Shown one piece after another: positions 32,061-40,426 of a stretch of DNA of 64,000 nt; the stretch's first letter is position 1; every line of letters begins with the position of its first letter. Source of the DNA: Paenibacillus sp. 37 (GTDB lineage: Bacteria > Bacillota > Bacilli > Paenibacillales > Paenibacillaceae). The notes under the pieces are model-generated. The model was not told the DNA's origin. It searched no databases and worked only from the letters and a program-made list of their open reading frames with translations. The DNA is taken from NCBI RefSeq assembly GCF_008386395.1, contig NZ_CP043761.1:124001-188000 (forward strand), read 5' to 3'. The position numbers were made by a program, and so were the translations under genes.

Positions 32061-32682
32061 GCAAAATAATGGTGTGGAACTTGAAAACAAAGGTGCAGTG
32101 CGCCAAGCAGAGGTTGACCGTAAAACAAACGAGACCAATATTCAATTGGCCTTTACTGTAGATGGCACAGGACAATCCACGATTGAAACGGATGTACCTT
32201 TCCTGAACCATATGCTGGATCTGTTCACGAAGCACGGACAATTCGACCTGAACGTACAGGCCCGTGGAGACATTGATATCGATGATCATCACACGGTTGA
32301 AGACATCGGCATCTGTCTGGGACAGACGTTGCGAGAAGCGTTGGGTGACAAACGCGGTATTAAACGTTACGCCAGTGTTTTTGTACCGATGGACGAGGCG
32401 CTCGCCCAGGTCATTATTGACGTGAGTAACCGACCTCACTTTGAATACCGTGCAGAATACCCTTCCCAACAGGTAGGCAGTTTCTCCACGGAGCTGGTAC
32501 ATGAATTCCTGTGGAAATTGGCGCTGGAAGCTCGGATTACGTTGCATGTCATTGTGCACTATGGTCAGAACACTCACCACATGATTGAAGCGATCTTTAA
32601 GGCACTGGGACGTGCACTGGATGAAGCAACGATGATTGATCCACGGGTAACAGGTGTGCCTTCCACGAAGGGAGTGCTGTAG
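32053..32682 (+). CDS. hisB: Imidazoleglycerol-phosphate dehydratase
   Basis: Mn-dependent dehydratase that makes imidazole-acetol phosphate in histidine synthesis. [24 protein letters not shown] and [22 protein letters not shown] supply the two duplicated metal-binding histidine motifs. Length 209 aa is slightly above the ~195 of the family because of an N-terminal extension (residues 1-20). It is monofunctional; no HAD phosphatase domain is fused, in line with the separate hisJ downstream. It overlaps hisD by eight bases and hisH follows after three. Confidence 0.96.
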   Translation: MDKQNNGVELENKGAVRQAEVDRKTNETNIQLAFTVDGTGQSTIETDVPFLNHMLDLFTKHGQFDLNVQARGDIDIDDHHTVEDIGICLGQTLREALGDKRGIKRYASVFVPMDEALAQVIIDVSNRPHFEYRAEYPSQQVGSFSTELVHEFLWKLALEARITLHVIVHYGQNTHHMIEAIFKALGRALDEATMIDPRVTGVPSTKGVL

Positions 32683-32685
32683 ACG

Positions 32686-33312
32686 ATGGCGATTGCAATT
32701 GTCGATTACGGTATGGGTAACCTGCACAGCGTCGGCAAAGCGGTCGAACGTCTTGGCTACGAAGCGCTGGTCACGGGTGACCGGGAAGAGATTCTTGGCG
32801 CAGATGGTGTCATTCTGCCAGGCGTAGGTGCTTTTGGTGATGCAATGGTTCATCTGCGGGAGAGTGGCCTGGATACGGTGGTGAAGGAAGCTGCTGCCGG
32901 GTCCAAGCCACTGCTCGGAATCTGTCTGGGGATGCAGTTGTTGTTCAGCTCAAGTGAAGAGCATGGCGAGCATGAGGGACTGGATATTTTGCCAGGGAAA
33001 GTGGTGCGATTCGCACCAGGAGAGCTGAAGGTTCCTCATATGGGATGGAACCGTTTGGAATTCCTGCACGCGGAAAATCCGCTATTTACGGGGCTGGAGG
33101 CAGGTCACGTCTATTTTGTCCATTCCTATCATGCGCTTACTGAAAACAGGGACGATCTGCTGGCGGTAACGGATTACGGACATCCGGTGACAGCCATTGT
33201 AGGCAGAGGATCCAACTTCGGCATGCAATTCCACCCGGAGAAAAGTGGAGAGCTTGGCATGAAGCTGCTCGGCAACTTTTTGGCTCTGACAGGAGCACCT
33301 GTACAAAGGTAA
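32686..33312 (+). CDS. hisH: Imidazole glycerol phosphate synthase, glutaminase subunit
   Basis: Class I glutamine amidotransferase that feeds ammonia to HisF. The nucleophile Cys80 (LGICLGMQLLF), His183 and Glu185 (QFHPEKSG) form the triad; DYGMGNLHSV and LPGVGAFGDAM are family motifs. Length 208 aa is normal. It starts three bases after hisB, with AAGGGAG in the end of hisB as likely ribosome site. Its partner HisF is encoded two genes downstream. Confidence 0.96.
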   Translation: MAIAIVDYGMGNLHSVGKAVERLGYEALVTGDREEILGADGVILPGVGAFGDAMVHLRESGLDTVVKEAAAGSKPLLGICLGMQLLFSSSEEHGEHEGLDILPGKVVRFAPGELKVPHMGWNRLEFLHAENPLFTGLEAGHVYFVHSYHALTENRDDLLAVTDYGHPVTAIVGRGSNFGMQFHPEKSGELGMKLLGNFLALTGAPVQR

Positions 33313-33374
33313 AACATCAGCTCTTCTTAACTATAGAAAGCGTACAAATCTAATTCATATTCAGGAGGCCTTGT

Positions 33375-34109
33375 ATGTCATCTTTTATCCTATATCCGGC
33401 GATTGATATCCGGGACGGCAAATGTGTAAGACTGGTGCAGGGAGATTATAATCAGGAGACCGTGTATAACGATGACCCGGTTCAAGTGGCTTTATCCTGG
33501 GAGAAACAAGGCGGTACATACGTTCATCTGGTGGATCTGGATGGTGCGAAAGCAGGGCATCCTGTTAACGATGAGCTGATTGGGCGGATTGCGTCGTCTG
33601 TAAACGTACCTGTTCAGGTGGGCGGCGGACTTCGTACAGTAGCGGATGTAGAGCGTTTGCTGGGTCTGGGTGTTAGCCGGCTGATCATTGGAACAGCAGC
33701 AATTGAGGATCGTGCTTTTACAGAGGAAGTACTGGGACGTTACGGGGACAAAGTGGCAATTGGTATCGATGCACGTAATGGTTACGTGGCAACTCGCGGA
33801 TGGCTTGAAACATCGGAAGTACAGGCAGAGGTACTCGCGAAGGAATTGGCGGCATATGGGGCAGAAACGTTTATCTTTACGGATATTTCCCGTGATGGCA
33901 TGATGCAGGGTCCTAATGTGGAAGCGATTGTGTCTCTTGCCAAGGCGAGCGGACGTACGGTTATTGCTTCCGGCGGTGTAAGTGTAATGGATGATCTGCT
34001 TCGTTTGAGTCGCCACGCGGATGATGGTGTTGGTGGAGCAATTGTGGGTAAAGCACTGTATACAGGAAGTATCGATCTGTCTGAAGCAGTACGTGCGGTC
34101 AATAAGTAA
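33375..34109 (+). CDS. hisA: ProFAR isomerase (phosphoribosylformimino-AICAR isomerase)
   Basis: TIM-barrel isomerase of histidine synthesis. [16 protein letters not shown] with catalytic Asp11, [28 protein letters not shown] and [13 protein letters not shown] with the second catalytic Asp are visible, as are the C-terminal phosphate-binding loops ([23 protein letters not shown]). Length 244 aa is normal. CAGGAGGCC lies before the ATG. A 62-base spacer separates it from hisH. Confidence 0.96.
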   Translation: MSSFILYPAIDIRDGKCVRLVQGDYNQETVYNDDPVQVALSWEKQGGTYVHLVDLDGAKAGHPVNDELIGRIASSVNVPVQVGGGLRTVADVERLLGLGVSRLIIGTAAIEDRAFTEEVLGRYGDKVAIGIDARNGYVATRGWLETSEVQAEVLAKELAAYGAETFIFTDISRDGMMQGPNVEAIVSLAKASGRTVIASGGVSVMDDLLRLSRHADDGVGGAIVGKALYTGSIDLSEAVRAVNK

Positions 34110-34139
34110 GGGATATTCGGATAGAGAGGAAGAGGTAGC

Positions 34140-34901
34140 ATGCTGGCAAAAAGAATCATCCCCTGTCTGGACGTGAAGGACGGCCGGGTCGTCAAAGGCG
34201 TCAACTTCGTTAATCTCCGCGATGCGGGTGATCCGGTAGAGCTGGCGGCACTATATGACCGCGAGGGCGCAGACGAACTGGTGTTTCTCGATATCTCCGC
34301 TTCGGTAGAAGGGCGCGAAACGATGGAAGAAGTCGTGCGGCAGACGGCGGGCGAGATCGCTATTCCCTTTACGGTAGGTGGTGGCATCTCCAAGGTAGAG
34401 GACATGAAGCGGATTCTCCGTGCGGGAGCGGATAAAATCGCAGTGAATACAGCCGCGGTACTTAATCCGCAGTTGATTGCAGATGGTGCACGTCGCTTTG
34501 GCTCGCAGTGTATCGTGGTAGCGATCGATGCCAAGTATAACGAAGCTTGGGGCGAGTGGGAAGTCTATACCCATGGTGGACGGAAACCCTCCGGGATCAA
34601 GGCGCTGGAATGGGTTAAACAGGCTGAGAGCTTGGGCGCGGGGGAGATTCTTCTCACAAGTATGGACGCGGACGGAACAAAAGACGGCTTTGATCTGAAG
34701 CTGACGGCAGCGGTATCCGAATCTGTGCGTATTCCAGTCATCGCATCGGGCGGTGCGGGCAAGGAATCTCATTTCTATGATGTATTTACCACAGGCAAAG
34801 CGGACGCAGGGCTGGCCGCAACGATTTTCCATTACAAAGAAATCGCCGTACCGGCGTTAAAACAACATTTGAGAGAACAAGGGGTGGAGATCCGTGACTA
34901 A
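34140..34901 (+). CDS. hisF: Imidazole glycerol phosphate synthase, cyclase subunit
   Basis: TIM-barrel cyclase that uses ammonia from HisH to form imidazole glycerol phosphate and [24 protein letters not shown] with catalytic Asp11, [30 protein letters not shown] with the second catalytic Asp, and [14 protein letters not shown] are diagnostic. Length 253 aa is normal. GAGAGGAAGAGG precedes the ATG and it overlaps hisIE by eight bases. Confidence 0.97.
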   Translation: MLAKRIIPCLDVKDGRVVKGVNFVNLRDAGDPVELAALYDREGADELVFLDISASVEGRETMEEVVRQTAGEIAIPFTVGGGISKVEDMKRILRAGADKIAVNTAAVLNPQLIADGARRFGSQCIVVAIDAKYNEAWGEWEVYTHGGRKPSGIKALEWVKQAESLGAGEILLTSMDADGTKDGFDLKLTAAVSESVRIPVIASGGAGKESHFYDVFTTGKADAGLAATIFHYKEIAVPALKQHLREQGVEIRD

Positions 34902-35628
34902 AGTGAGCGATGAAATCAAGGAACAGTTGTCCTTGGAACAGGTTGTGGAACACATTCGTTGGAGTGATGGTTTGGTTCCTGCCATTGTGCAGGATGTGGA
35001 TACTCGGGAAGTCTTAATGATGGCTTATATGAATCGCGAATCTCTGAAGTTGTCGCTTGAATCCGGTGAAACGTGGTTCTGGTCACGCTCGCGTCAAGAG
35101 CTGTGGCACAAAGGTGCAACATCTGGTAACGTGCAGACCATTACTTCCCTGAAATATGATTGTGATGGTGATACCTTGTTGGTTGAGGTCAAACCGAACG
35201 GTCCTGCCTGCCATACAGGTGCGGTAACATGTTTCCATAATGAAATCATTGGTTTGCCAGAGAAATCGGCGAATAAGGGTTCGGATGATGCGAGTGATGC
35301 ATCTGCTTCGGGAAGTTCCGATTCCGAAAGCCGCTTCGAGGTTTTGGCTGAACTGGAGTCCGTTATTGCAGAGCGTGAACGTGAACGCCCTGAGGGTGCA
35401 TATACAACGTATCTGTTTGATAAAGGTGTAGACAAAATATTGAAAAAAATCGGTGAAGAAGCATCCGAAACGATCATCGCCGCCAAAAATAAAGATAATG
35501 ACGAGCTTCGTCTGGAGGTCAGTGACCTGATGTATCACCTGCTCGTCCTGTTACAAGAGCGCAAGCTGCCGCTGGACGATATTATGTCAGAGCTGAGCCG
35601 CCGTCATGAACGGCCTCGCCGCGATTAG
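34894..35628 (+). CDS. hisI: Bifunctional phosphoribosyl-AMP cyclohydrolase / phosphoribosyl-ATP pyrophosphatase
   Basis: Fused HisI-HisE carrying out steps 2 and 3 of histidine synthesis. The N-terminal cyclohydrolase has [29 protein letters not shown] and the zinc cysteines of [12 protein letters not shown]. The C-terminal pyrophosphatase has [20 protein letters not shown] and [10 protein letters not shown]. The linker between them (about residues 127-150) is unusually rich in Ser, Asp and Ala. The start is GTG at 34894, eight bases inside hisF, with GGGGTGGAG upstream. Length 244 aa is above B. subtilis (209) because of this linker. Confidence 0.95.
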   Translation: MTKVSDEIKEQLSLEQVVEHIRWSDGLVPAIVQDVDTREVLMMAYMNRESLKLSLESGETWFWSRSRQELWHKGATSGNVQTITSLKYDCDGDTLLVEVKPNGPACHTGAVTCFHNEIIGLPEKSANKGSDDASDASASGSSDSESRFEVLAELESVIAERERERPEGAYTTYLFDKGVDKILKKIGEEASETIIAAKNKDNDELRLEVSDLMYHLLVLLQERKLPLDDIMSELSRRHERPRRD

Positions 35629-35640
35629 GAGGCGAGCTTC

Positions 35641-36465
35641 GTGCGTATAGATTATCACACACACCATGAGCGGTGTGGACATGCCGTTGGCAAACTGGAA
35701 GAGTACGTGCAACGTGGTGTGGAGATCGGACTATCCCAGATTGGATTGTCCGATCACATGCCATTATTGCATGTCGATCCGGCTCAATATTATCCGGAAA
35801 TGGCGATGCCTATGGATGAACTGCCGCGTTACGTAGAGGAGTGTTTCTCCCTGAAAGAACGTTACCGCGGACAGATTGACGTACGTGTTGGTCTGGAAGG
35901 TGACTATATTGAAGGCTGGGAAACAGAGATCCGTGCAATCATTGAGCGTTATCCATGGGATTATGTGATTGGCTCTGTTCATTTCCTCGGGGAATGGGAC
36001 ATTACGGATTTCCGCCAGACCCATCACTGGGAGGGCAAAGACATCCTTGAAGTATATCGTCAGTACTATGATGCCGTGAGCAAGGCAGCTACGACGGGAC
36101 TGTACGATATTATGGGCCATACGGATGTCATTAAACGGTTTGGCTATGTTCCTTCAGCTGAACAGACAGAAGAACGTATCTCACTGGAGAACGCAGCGTT
36201 GCAGGCTATTGCCAAAAGTGGCTGCGCCATGGAGCTGAATGCTTCCGGGTTATCGAAGCCTTGCGCCGAGATGTTCCCTAGTCGCAGAATGCTGACGGAA
36301 GCCATTCGCATGGGCATTCCATTAACCATGGGGTCTGATGCACATGACCCAATGAAGCTGGGCGATTATCTGCCTGAAGCTGAAGCACTTTTGCATGAGT
36401 TGGGCTGTACGGAAGTCGCTGTTTTTGAAGGCCGTCATCGCTCGTTCATTCCTTTAAATGTATAA
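35641..36465 (+). CDS. hisJ: Histidinol-phosphatase, PHP type
   Basis: Releases phosphate from histidinol phosphate, the step before HisD. The PHP metal-binding motifs are DYHTHHERCGHAVG at the N terminus, LSDHMPLL, GSVHFL, GHTDVIKRFG and GSDAHDP. Length 274 aa fits the HisK/HisJ class. It starts with GTG at 35641; TAGGAGGCGAG, partly inside the end of hisI, is the ribosome site. Being the ninth gene of the operon, it fills the gap left by the monofunctional HisB. Only the aminotransferase HisC is missing from the set. Confidence 0.92.
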   Translation: MRIDYHTHHERCGHAVGKLEEYVQRGVEIGLSQIGLSDHMPLLHVDPAQYYPEMAMPMDELPRYVEECFSLKERYRGQIDVRVGLEGDYIEGWETEIRAIIERYPWDYVIGSVHFLGEWDITDFRQTHHWEGKDILEVYRQYYDAVSKAATTGLYDIMGHTDVIKRFGYVPSAEQTEERISLENAALQAIAKSGCAMELNASGLSKPCAEMFPSRRMLTEAIRMGIPLTMGSDAHDPMKLGDYLPEAEALLHELGCTEVAVFEGRHRSFIPLNV

Positions 36466-36545
36466 GCCAGTAGAGTATAATGAGGGTAGGAAATAACCTT
36501 TTAGCTAAGGGATTATATAGGGACTTCAACCCTCGGGAGGGCATT

Positions 36546-37493
36546 ATGCAGCATTCGTTACGTATTTTTTCCGGTTCATCGAACCCTAAGCTGGCAGAAC
36601 AGGTATGTGACAAGCTGGGTGTACAACTGGGCAAGATCAAGCTGTCCAGGTTCAAGAGCGGAGAAATATACGTTCATTATGAAGAAACGATCCGTAATTG
36701 TGATGTGTTTCTGGTACAGTCGTTGTCTCATCCGATCAATGAGCTGTTTGTCGAGCTGTTGGTGATGATTGATGCCGCAAAGAGGGCTTCAGCGCGCACT
36801 GTGAACATCATTGTTCCGTATTACGGCTATGCTCGTCAAGAGCGCAAATCCGCACCACGGGAACCGATCTCGGCCAAGATGGTAGCAGATGTATTAACGA
36901 CAGCTGGCGCCAATCGAGTGGTAACAATCGACCTGCACGCAGCGGCCATTCAGGGATTCTTCAACATTCCGGTTGACCATATGACATCACTGGATCTGAT
37001 TAGTGATTATCTGTTAAGCAAAGGAATCGAGAACCCTGTTGTCGTCTCCCCGGATGCGGGACGAGCATCGATGGCAGAGAAGCTGGCGAACCGTCTGGAT
37101 TCTCCATTTGCCATTATGATCAAGAAACGTCCAAGCCATAATGAATCGGTTATTACCCATGTCATTGGTGATGTAGAAGGACGGACACCTATTATTATTG
37201 AGGATCTGATCGACACCGGAACAACCATTCTGAATGTGGTGGAAGGGTTGAAGGAACGCGGGTCCAAAAATGTATATGTATGTGCAACACACGGATTGTT
37301 CTCAGATGGGGCAGTAAGTAAATTGAATCACCCGTCAATTGAAGAGGTGGTAGTTACGGACTCGATCGCACTGCCAGATGACCACCCTGAATGCTTCAAA
37401 GTGTTACCTGTTGCGCCAATGCTGGCTCGCGCCGTACGCATTATTGTGGATGGTGGCTCCATGGCCACATTGTTTAAGGATTCTGGCATTTAG
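36546..37493 (+). CDS. prs: Ribose-phosphate pyrophosphokinase (his-linked)
   Basis: Makes PRPP from ribose-5-phosphate and ATP. RIFSGSSNPKLAEQVCDKLG, FKSGEIYVHYEE, QSLSHPINELFVELLVMIDA, YGYARQERKSAPREPISAKMV and the PRPP loop IIIEDLIDTGTTI are present. Length 315 aa is normal. I chose the ATG at 36546 because GGGAGG lies five bases upstream; an in-frame ATG at 36480 would add 22 unrelated residues. It lies 80 bases after hisJ without a terminator, so it may be co-expressed with the his genes and supply PRPP to HisG. Genomes of this group usually also have prs near glmU, so this may be a paralogue. Confidence 0.94.
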   Translation: MQHSLRIFSGSSNPKLAEQVCDKLGVQLGKIKLSRFKSGEIYVHYEETIRNCDVFLVQSLSHPINELFVELLVMIDAAKRASARTVNIIVPYYGYARQERKSAPREPISAKMVADVLTTAGANRVVTIDLHAAAIQGFFNIPVDHMTSLDLISDYLLSKGIENPVVVSPDAGRASMAEKLANRLDSPFAIMIKKRPSHNESVITHVIGDVEGRTPIIIEDLIDTGTTILNVVEGLKERGSKNVYVCATHGLFSDGAVSKLNHPSIEEVVVTDSIALPDDHPECFKVLPVAPMLARAVRIIVDGGSMATLFKDSGI

Positions 37494-37533
37494 AGCATCG
37501 AGGATATAACGGTGTGCTGCCAGATGAACTGTT

Positions 37534-37571
37534 CCGTGTCTGAGTTGTTTTCTGCTCAGCACGGTTTTTTT
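37534..37571 (+). terminator. Terminator of the his-prs operon
   Basis: CCGTG-CTGAG pairs with CTCAG-CACGG (one bulged T, ten-base loop), followed by seven Ts. Confidence 0.92.
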
Positions 37572-37618
37572 GTTTTGGCTCTTTGAATTTAATTCTTGCT
37601 TTGCTGCTCAGAGGCTTG

Positions 37619-37627
37619 TGCTATAAT
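37619..37627 (+). promoter_or_regulatory. Extended -10 promoter of the AraC-type regulator gene
   Basis: TGCTATAAT, a perfect extended -10. The -35 region is weak (TTTGCT at 37600-37605, 16-base spacer). Confidence 0.65.
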
Positions 37628-37640
37628 AACATAAAATCAG

Positions 37641-37660
37641 TTATGATAGCGTTATCATAA
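37641..37660 (+). promoter_or_regulatory. Palindromic operator candidate
   Basis: TTATGATA-GCGT-TATCATAA, a perfect 8-bp inverted repeat placed 14 bases downstream of the -10, where a bound repressor would block the start region. Confidence 0.6.
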
Positions 37661-37731
37661 GGTGAGTTGGATGCTGAACAGTAGAACCACGGCTGAGAAC
37701 ATTGGCATCGTGGAGTGAGGAGTGGGGTCTA

Positions 37732-39990
37732 TTGTCTCGTAATTGGTACTACCGGTTATTGTTCTCGTATTTCCCTATTTTCTTTTTTACCATGACAATA
37801 CTTATTTTTATCGCATTTGTTTTTATAAATGACGTCTCTAGGGAAGAGACCAGAAAGGCAGATCGAATCTCCTCCAGTTACTTGGAGTCTACACTGGATC
37901 GTACGATCCGGGATATTGAGCTATCTGTGACCGAAACAGTACAGAACACACAAGCTTACAAGCTTTATTTTAATAACACCGTCCAGACCAGCTCGGACAC
38001 GGTCTATTCAATTGCACAGAATTTGCGCGAACTGTCCAGTTCTTCTTCATGGATTCAATCCATCTATATCTACGACAAGAGAAATGACAGAGTTTTGACG
38101 GTAAGTGGCTCCAGAGAATCGGACAGCTTCTCGGATAAGGTGTGGATTGATCGGATTGTTAACGGGCCAATCGGGTCGGGCTGGCAACCAGTCCGGGAAA
38201 TCGAGGTGGACTTTCAGCAACCTGTCCGGGTACTGACAGTGAATAAGGGCATGCCTTTACCTTTTGGCTCCGAGGGTACTCTAGTCATTAATATCAAGAT
38301 GAGCAGTATTGAGCAAAGTGTGGATAGTATGGTTAATGGGCAACTTTCCTTTCTGACGATTACGGATCGTGAGGGCAAGATTGTGTATAATGCCCATTCC
38401 GATTATGAAGGGGCAGTGAATGGAAAGGAGCTAAACCATTTACCGCTAGACAGATTGGGCTGGACCCTGTCCAGTGGAATTAAGGCGGGCAACTTGTTTG
38501 GCTGGGTTTCGGTTGTTTCCTACGTGTGGATTATAATTGGAATTCTGACTGTTCTCTGTGCCGTCATTTATATTGTCTATATAACTCGTCGTAACTATAA
38601 GCCTATTCAGATTATCATGAACCGGATTGAAGCTCATCAAATCCGTGTGTTGGAAAACTCAGGAACTCGGACCGATGAGATGAAGATGATTGATGGTGTT
38701 CTTGAGAATCTGATCAATCATATGATGGACTATGATAAGAAGAGCAGAGAGAACGCACTTTTACAACGTAGCAGGCTGTTTAATGCTTTGCTGCTTGGGG
38801 AACATATGGATCAAGTTTCAGAGCAATTAAAGGAGTTTTCTCCTTTTGATGAAGTGCATGACTCTTCGCGTTTTGCCGTTGTTGTTGGAGAAATCAACAA
38901 GTATGAAAAAGGGTTTCAGGAACGGTACACGAGAGGTGAACAAAATACGCTGAAGTTTGCTTTGATGAACGTTTTGCAGGAACTATCACGTAATACGGGA
39001 GTACAGTGCTGGGCGGAATGGATCAGCGCGGATCGAATAGCGATACTTTTTTTGTCCAAAGAAAATCGTGACAGTAACAGCTCAGATATGTCAGGGCAGA
39101 TTCGCATTGTGGTAGAGGAATGTCAATCTTGGGTGGAACAGAATCTGCGTATTTCCCTTAGCTTTGGCATTGGGCCTATTGCTGAGGGGATAGAATCGAT
39201 TCGGGATTCCTATGCAGCAGCCGAGACGGTAATGCAACGCAAGCTCTTGATGAATGGTGATGTGGGGCAAGCCGAGTGCGGAGAGCATCAGCATCCTTTA
39301 CTGGATACCTACACTTACCTGCAGATGATCGCCGACTTTGTTAAACGTTTCCGCATGTCGAGTGTTCAGTGGCGTGATCAACTGGAAGAGATTTTCACAG
39401 CATTTGAGCGAAATAAGCTGCCAGATGACGAGATTCGCTCTCTCATCCAAGCGATGTTACAGATGCTCAGTAGAGAAGTCGCAATGATGTCAGAGAAGCT
39501 GCAAGAAGAGCTGTCAGAAGAGAATATTAACAAGTGGCTCAAGTTGATGGAAGAGGCAGAGACACTTGAGGATATCAAAGGCCTTCTGTTTGATAATCTG
39601 ACGGATCTGTTCAGAACCTATGTGGCGGTCACTGAAACCAAGAGTTACAAAGCAATGGTTAACGAAATGAAAGCCTATATTGAAGAACAGTTTGCTAATC
39701 CAGATCTTTCATTGAAACATCTGAGTGATCGATTTCAGATTACGGGCAAACATGCGAGTTATTTGTTTAAGACCGAATTCAACATGAAGTTTGTTGATTT
39801 TGTTACAGAGCTTCGCATGAAGGAGGCCGAACAGCTTCTGTTAAAAACGGATCATTCCTTGCAGGACATTGCTTTGAAAGTAGGATACGCGAACGGGATT
39901 ACTTTAGGCCGTGTGTTTAAGCGAGTGATGGGTATTACACCAGGGGATTATCGTCGTTTGAAACGTGACCACCTTGATCTCGAAGAATGA
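37732..39990 (+). CDS. Membrane-anchored AraC-family regulator with extracytoplasmic sensor
   Basis: Protein of about 752 aa. Transmembrane helix ~9-33, an extracellular sensing region (about 35-250, dCache-like by position), a second transmembrane helix ~255-283, a HAMP/coiled-coil-like stretch, a central region, and a C-terminal AraC HTH pair (LSLKHLSDRFQITGKHASYLFK and LQDIALKVGYANGITLGRVFKRVMGITPGDYR). This one-component architecture is common in Paenibacillus next to CUT1 sugar importers. The start is taken as TTG at 37732 because TGAGGAG lies nine bases before it; an upstream TTG at 37702 lacks a ribosome site. It likely senses an external sugar or its binding protein and controls the next operon. 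Confidence 0.9.
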   Translation: MSRNWYYRLLFSYFPIFFFTMTILIFIAFVFINDVSREETRKADRISSSYLESTLDRTIRDIELSVTETVQNTQAYKLYFNNTVQTSSDTVYSIAQNLRELSSSSSWIQSIYIYDKRNDRVLTVSGSRESDSFSDKVWIDRIVNGPIGSGWQPVREIEVDFQQPVRVLTVNKGMPLPFGSEGTLVINIKMSSIEQSVDSMVNGQLSFLTITDREGKIVYNAHSDYEGAVNGKELNHLPLDRLGWTLSSGIKAGNLFGWVSVVSYVWIIIGILTVLCAVIYIVYITRRNYKPIQIIMNRIEAHQIRVLENSGTRTDEMKMIDGVLENLINHMMDYDKKSRENALLQRSRLFNALLLGEHMDQVSEQLKEFSPFDEVHDSSRFAVVVGEINKYEKGFQERYTRGEQNTLKFALMNVLQELSRNTGVQCWAEWISADRIAILFLSKENRDSNSSDMSGQIRIVVEECQSWVEQNLRISLSFGIGPIAEGIESIRDSYAAAETVMQRKLLMNGDVGQAECGEHQHPLLDTYTYLQMIADFVKRFRMSSVQWRDQLEEIFTAFERNKLPDDEIRSLIQAMLQMLSREVAMMSEKLQEELSEENINKWLKLMEEAETLEDIKGLLFDNLTDLFRTYVAVTETKSYKAMVNEMKAYIEEQFANPDLSLKHLSDRFQITGKHASYLFKTEFNMKFVDFVTELRMKEAEQLLLKTDHSLQDIALKVGYANGITLGRVFKRVMGITPGDYRRLKRDHLDLEE

Positions 39991-40022
39991 CAAAAATATA
40001 GATGTGCATGGCTTAAGGAAAT

Positions 40023-40089
40023 ACAGGGTGAGTTTTAGGCAGTGGCTCTTCACTGAGAGAGCGGACAGTCTTGAATTCACCCTGTTTTG
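40023..40089 (+). terminator. Terminator of the AraC-type regulator gene
   Basis: ACAGGGTGA (40023-40031) pairs with TCACCCTGT (40077-40085) around a long internal region, followed by TTTTG. Confidence 0.7.
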
Positions 40090-40321
40090 TATTATTCAGT
40101 TATAAACTGAAAGGGAAGTAACTGCTTGTGTGCGAGGATACAAGGATATTCCCACTCTTTTCTATTTACGAATATAAGCAGTATGTGAAAATGGTTTATC
40201 CGAATATGAGCAGAGTGTTCTGGTGTCAGAGGGGGCAAACTAGCACTAAAGCCTTTAGCAGCAAGGGTTTAGAAAATAGTCAGTCTGCGAAAATAATCAT
40301 GATGTATAAACCATAATCCGT

Positions 40322-40336
40322 ATGTAAACGCTTACG
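40322..40336 (+). promoter_or_regulatory. CcpA-binding cre site
   Basis: ATGTAAACGCTTACG matches the consensus WTGNAARCGNWWWCA at 14 of 15 positions, 91 bases before the importer start. It predicts catabolite control by CcpA with P-Ser-HPr. Confidence 0.8.
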
Positions 40337-40426
40337 AAACTAGTTTGTTGTAAGAAAGACGAGAGATGTGGAATACTCAGAGCAAGCTTCAAAAACATTC
40401 ACGCAAAGCCAAAGGGGATGAACGGA

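Larger units (their letters stand above)
39991..40426 (+). other. Spacer between the AraC-type regulator and the importer operon
   Basis: A 436-base gap with the terminator at 40023-40089 and the cre site at 40322-40336. A 62-codon frame at 40128-40316 has no family look or ribosome site. I could not find a strong SigA promoter; GGAATACT near 40370 is a weak -10. Confidence 0.6.
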
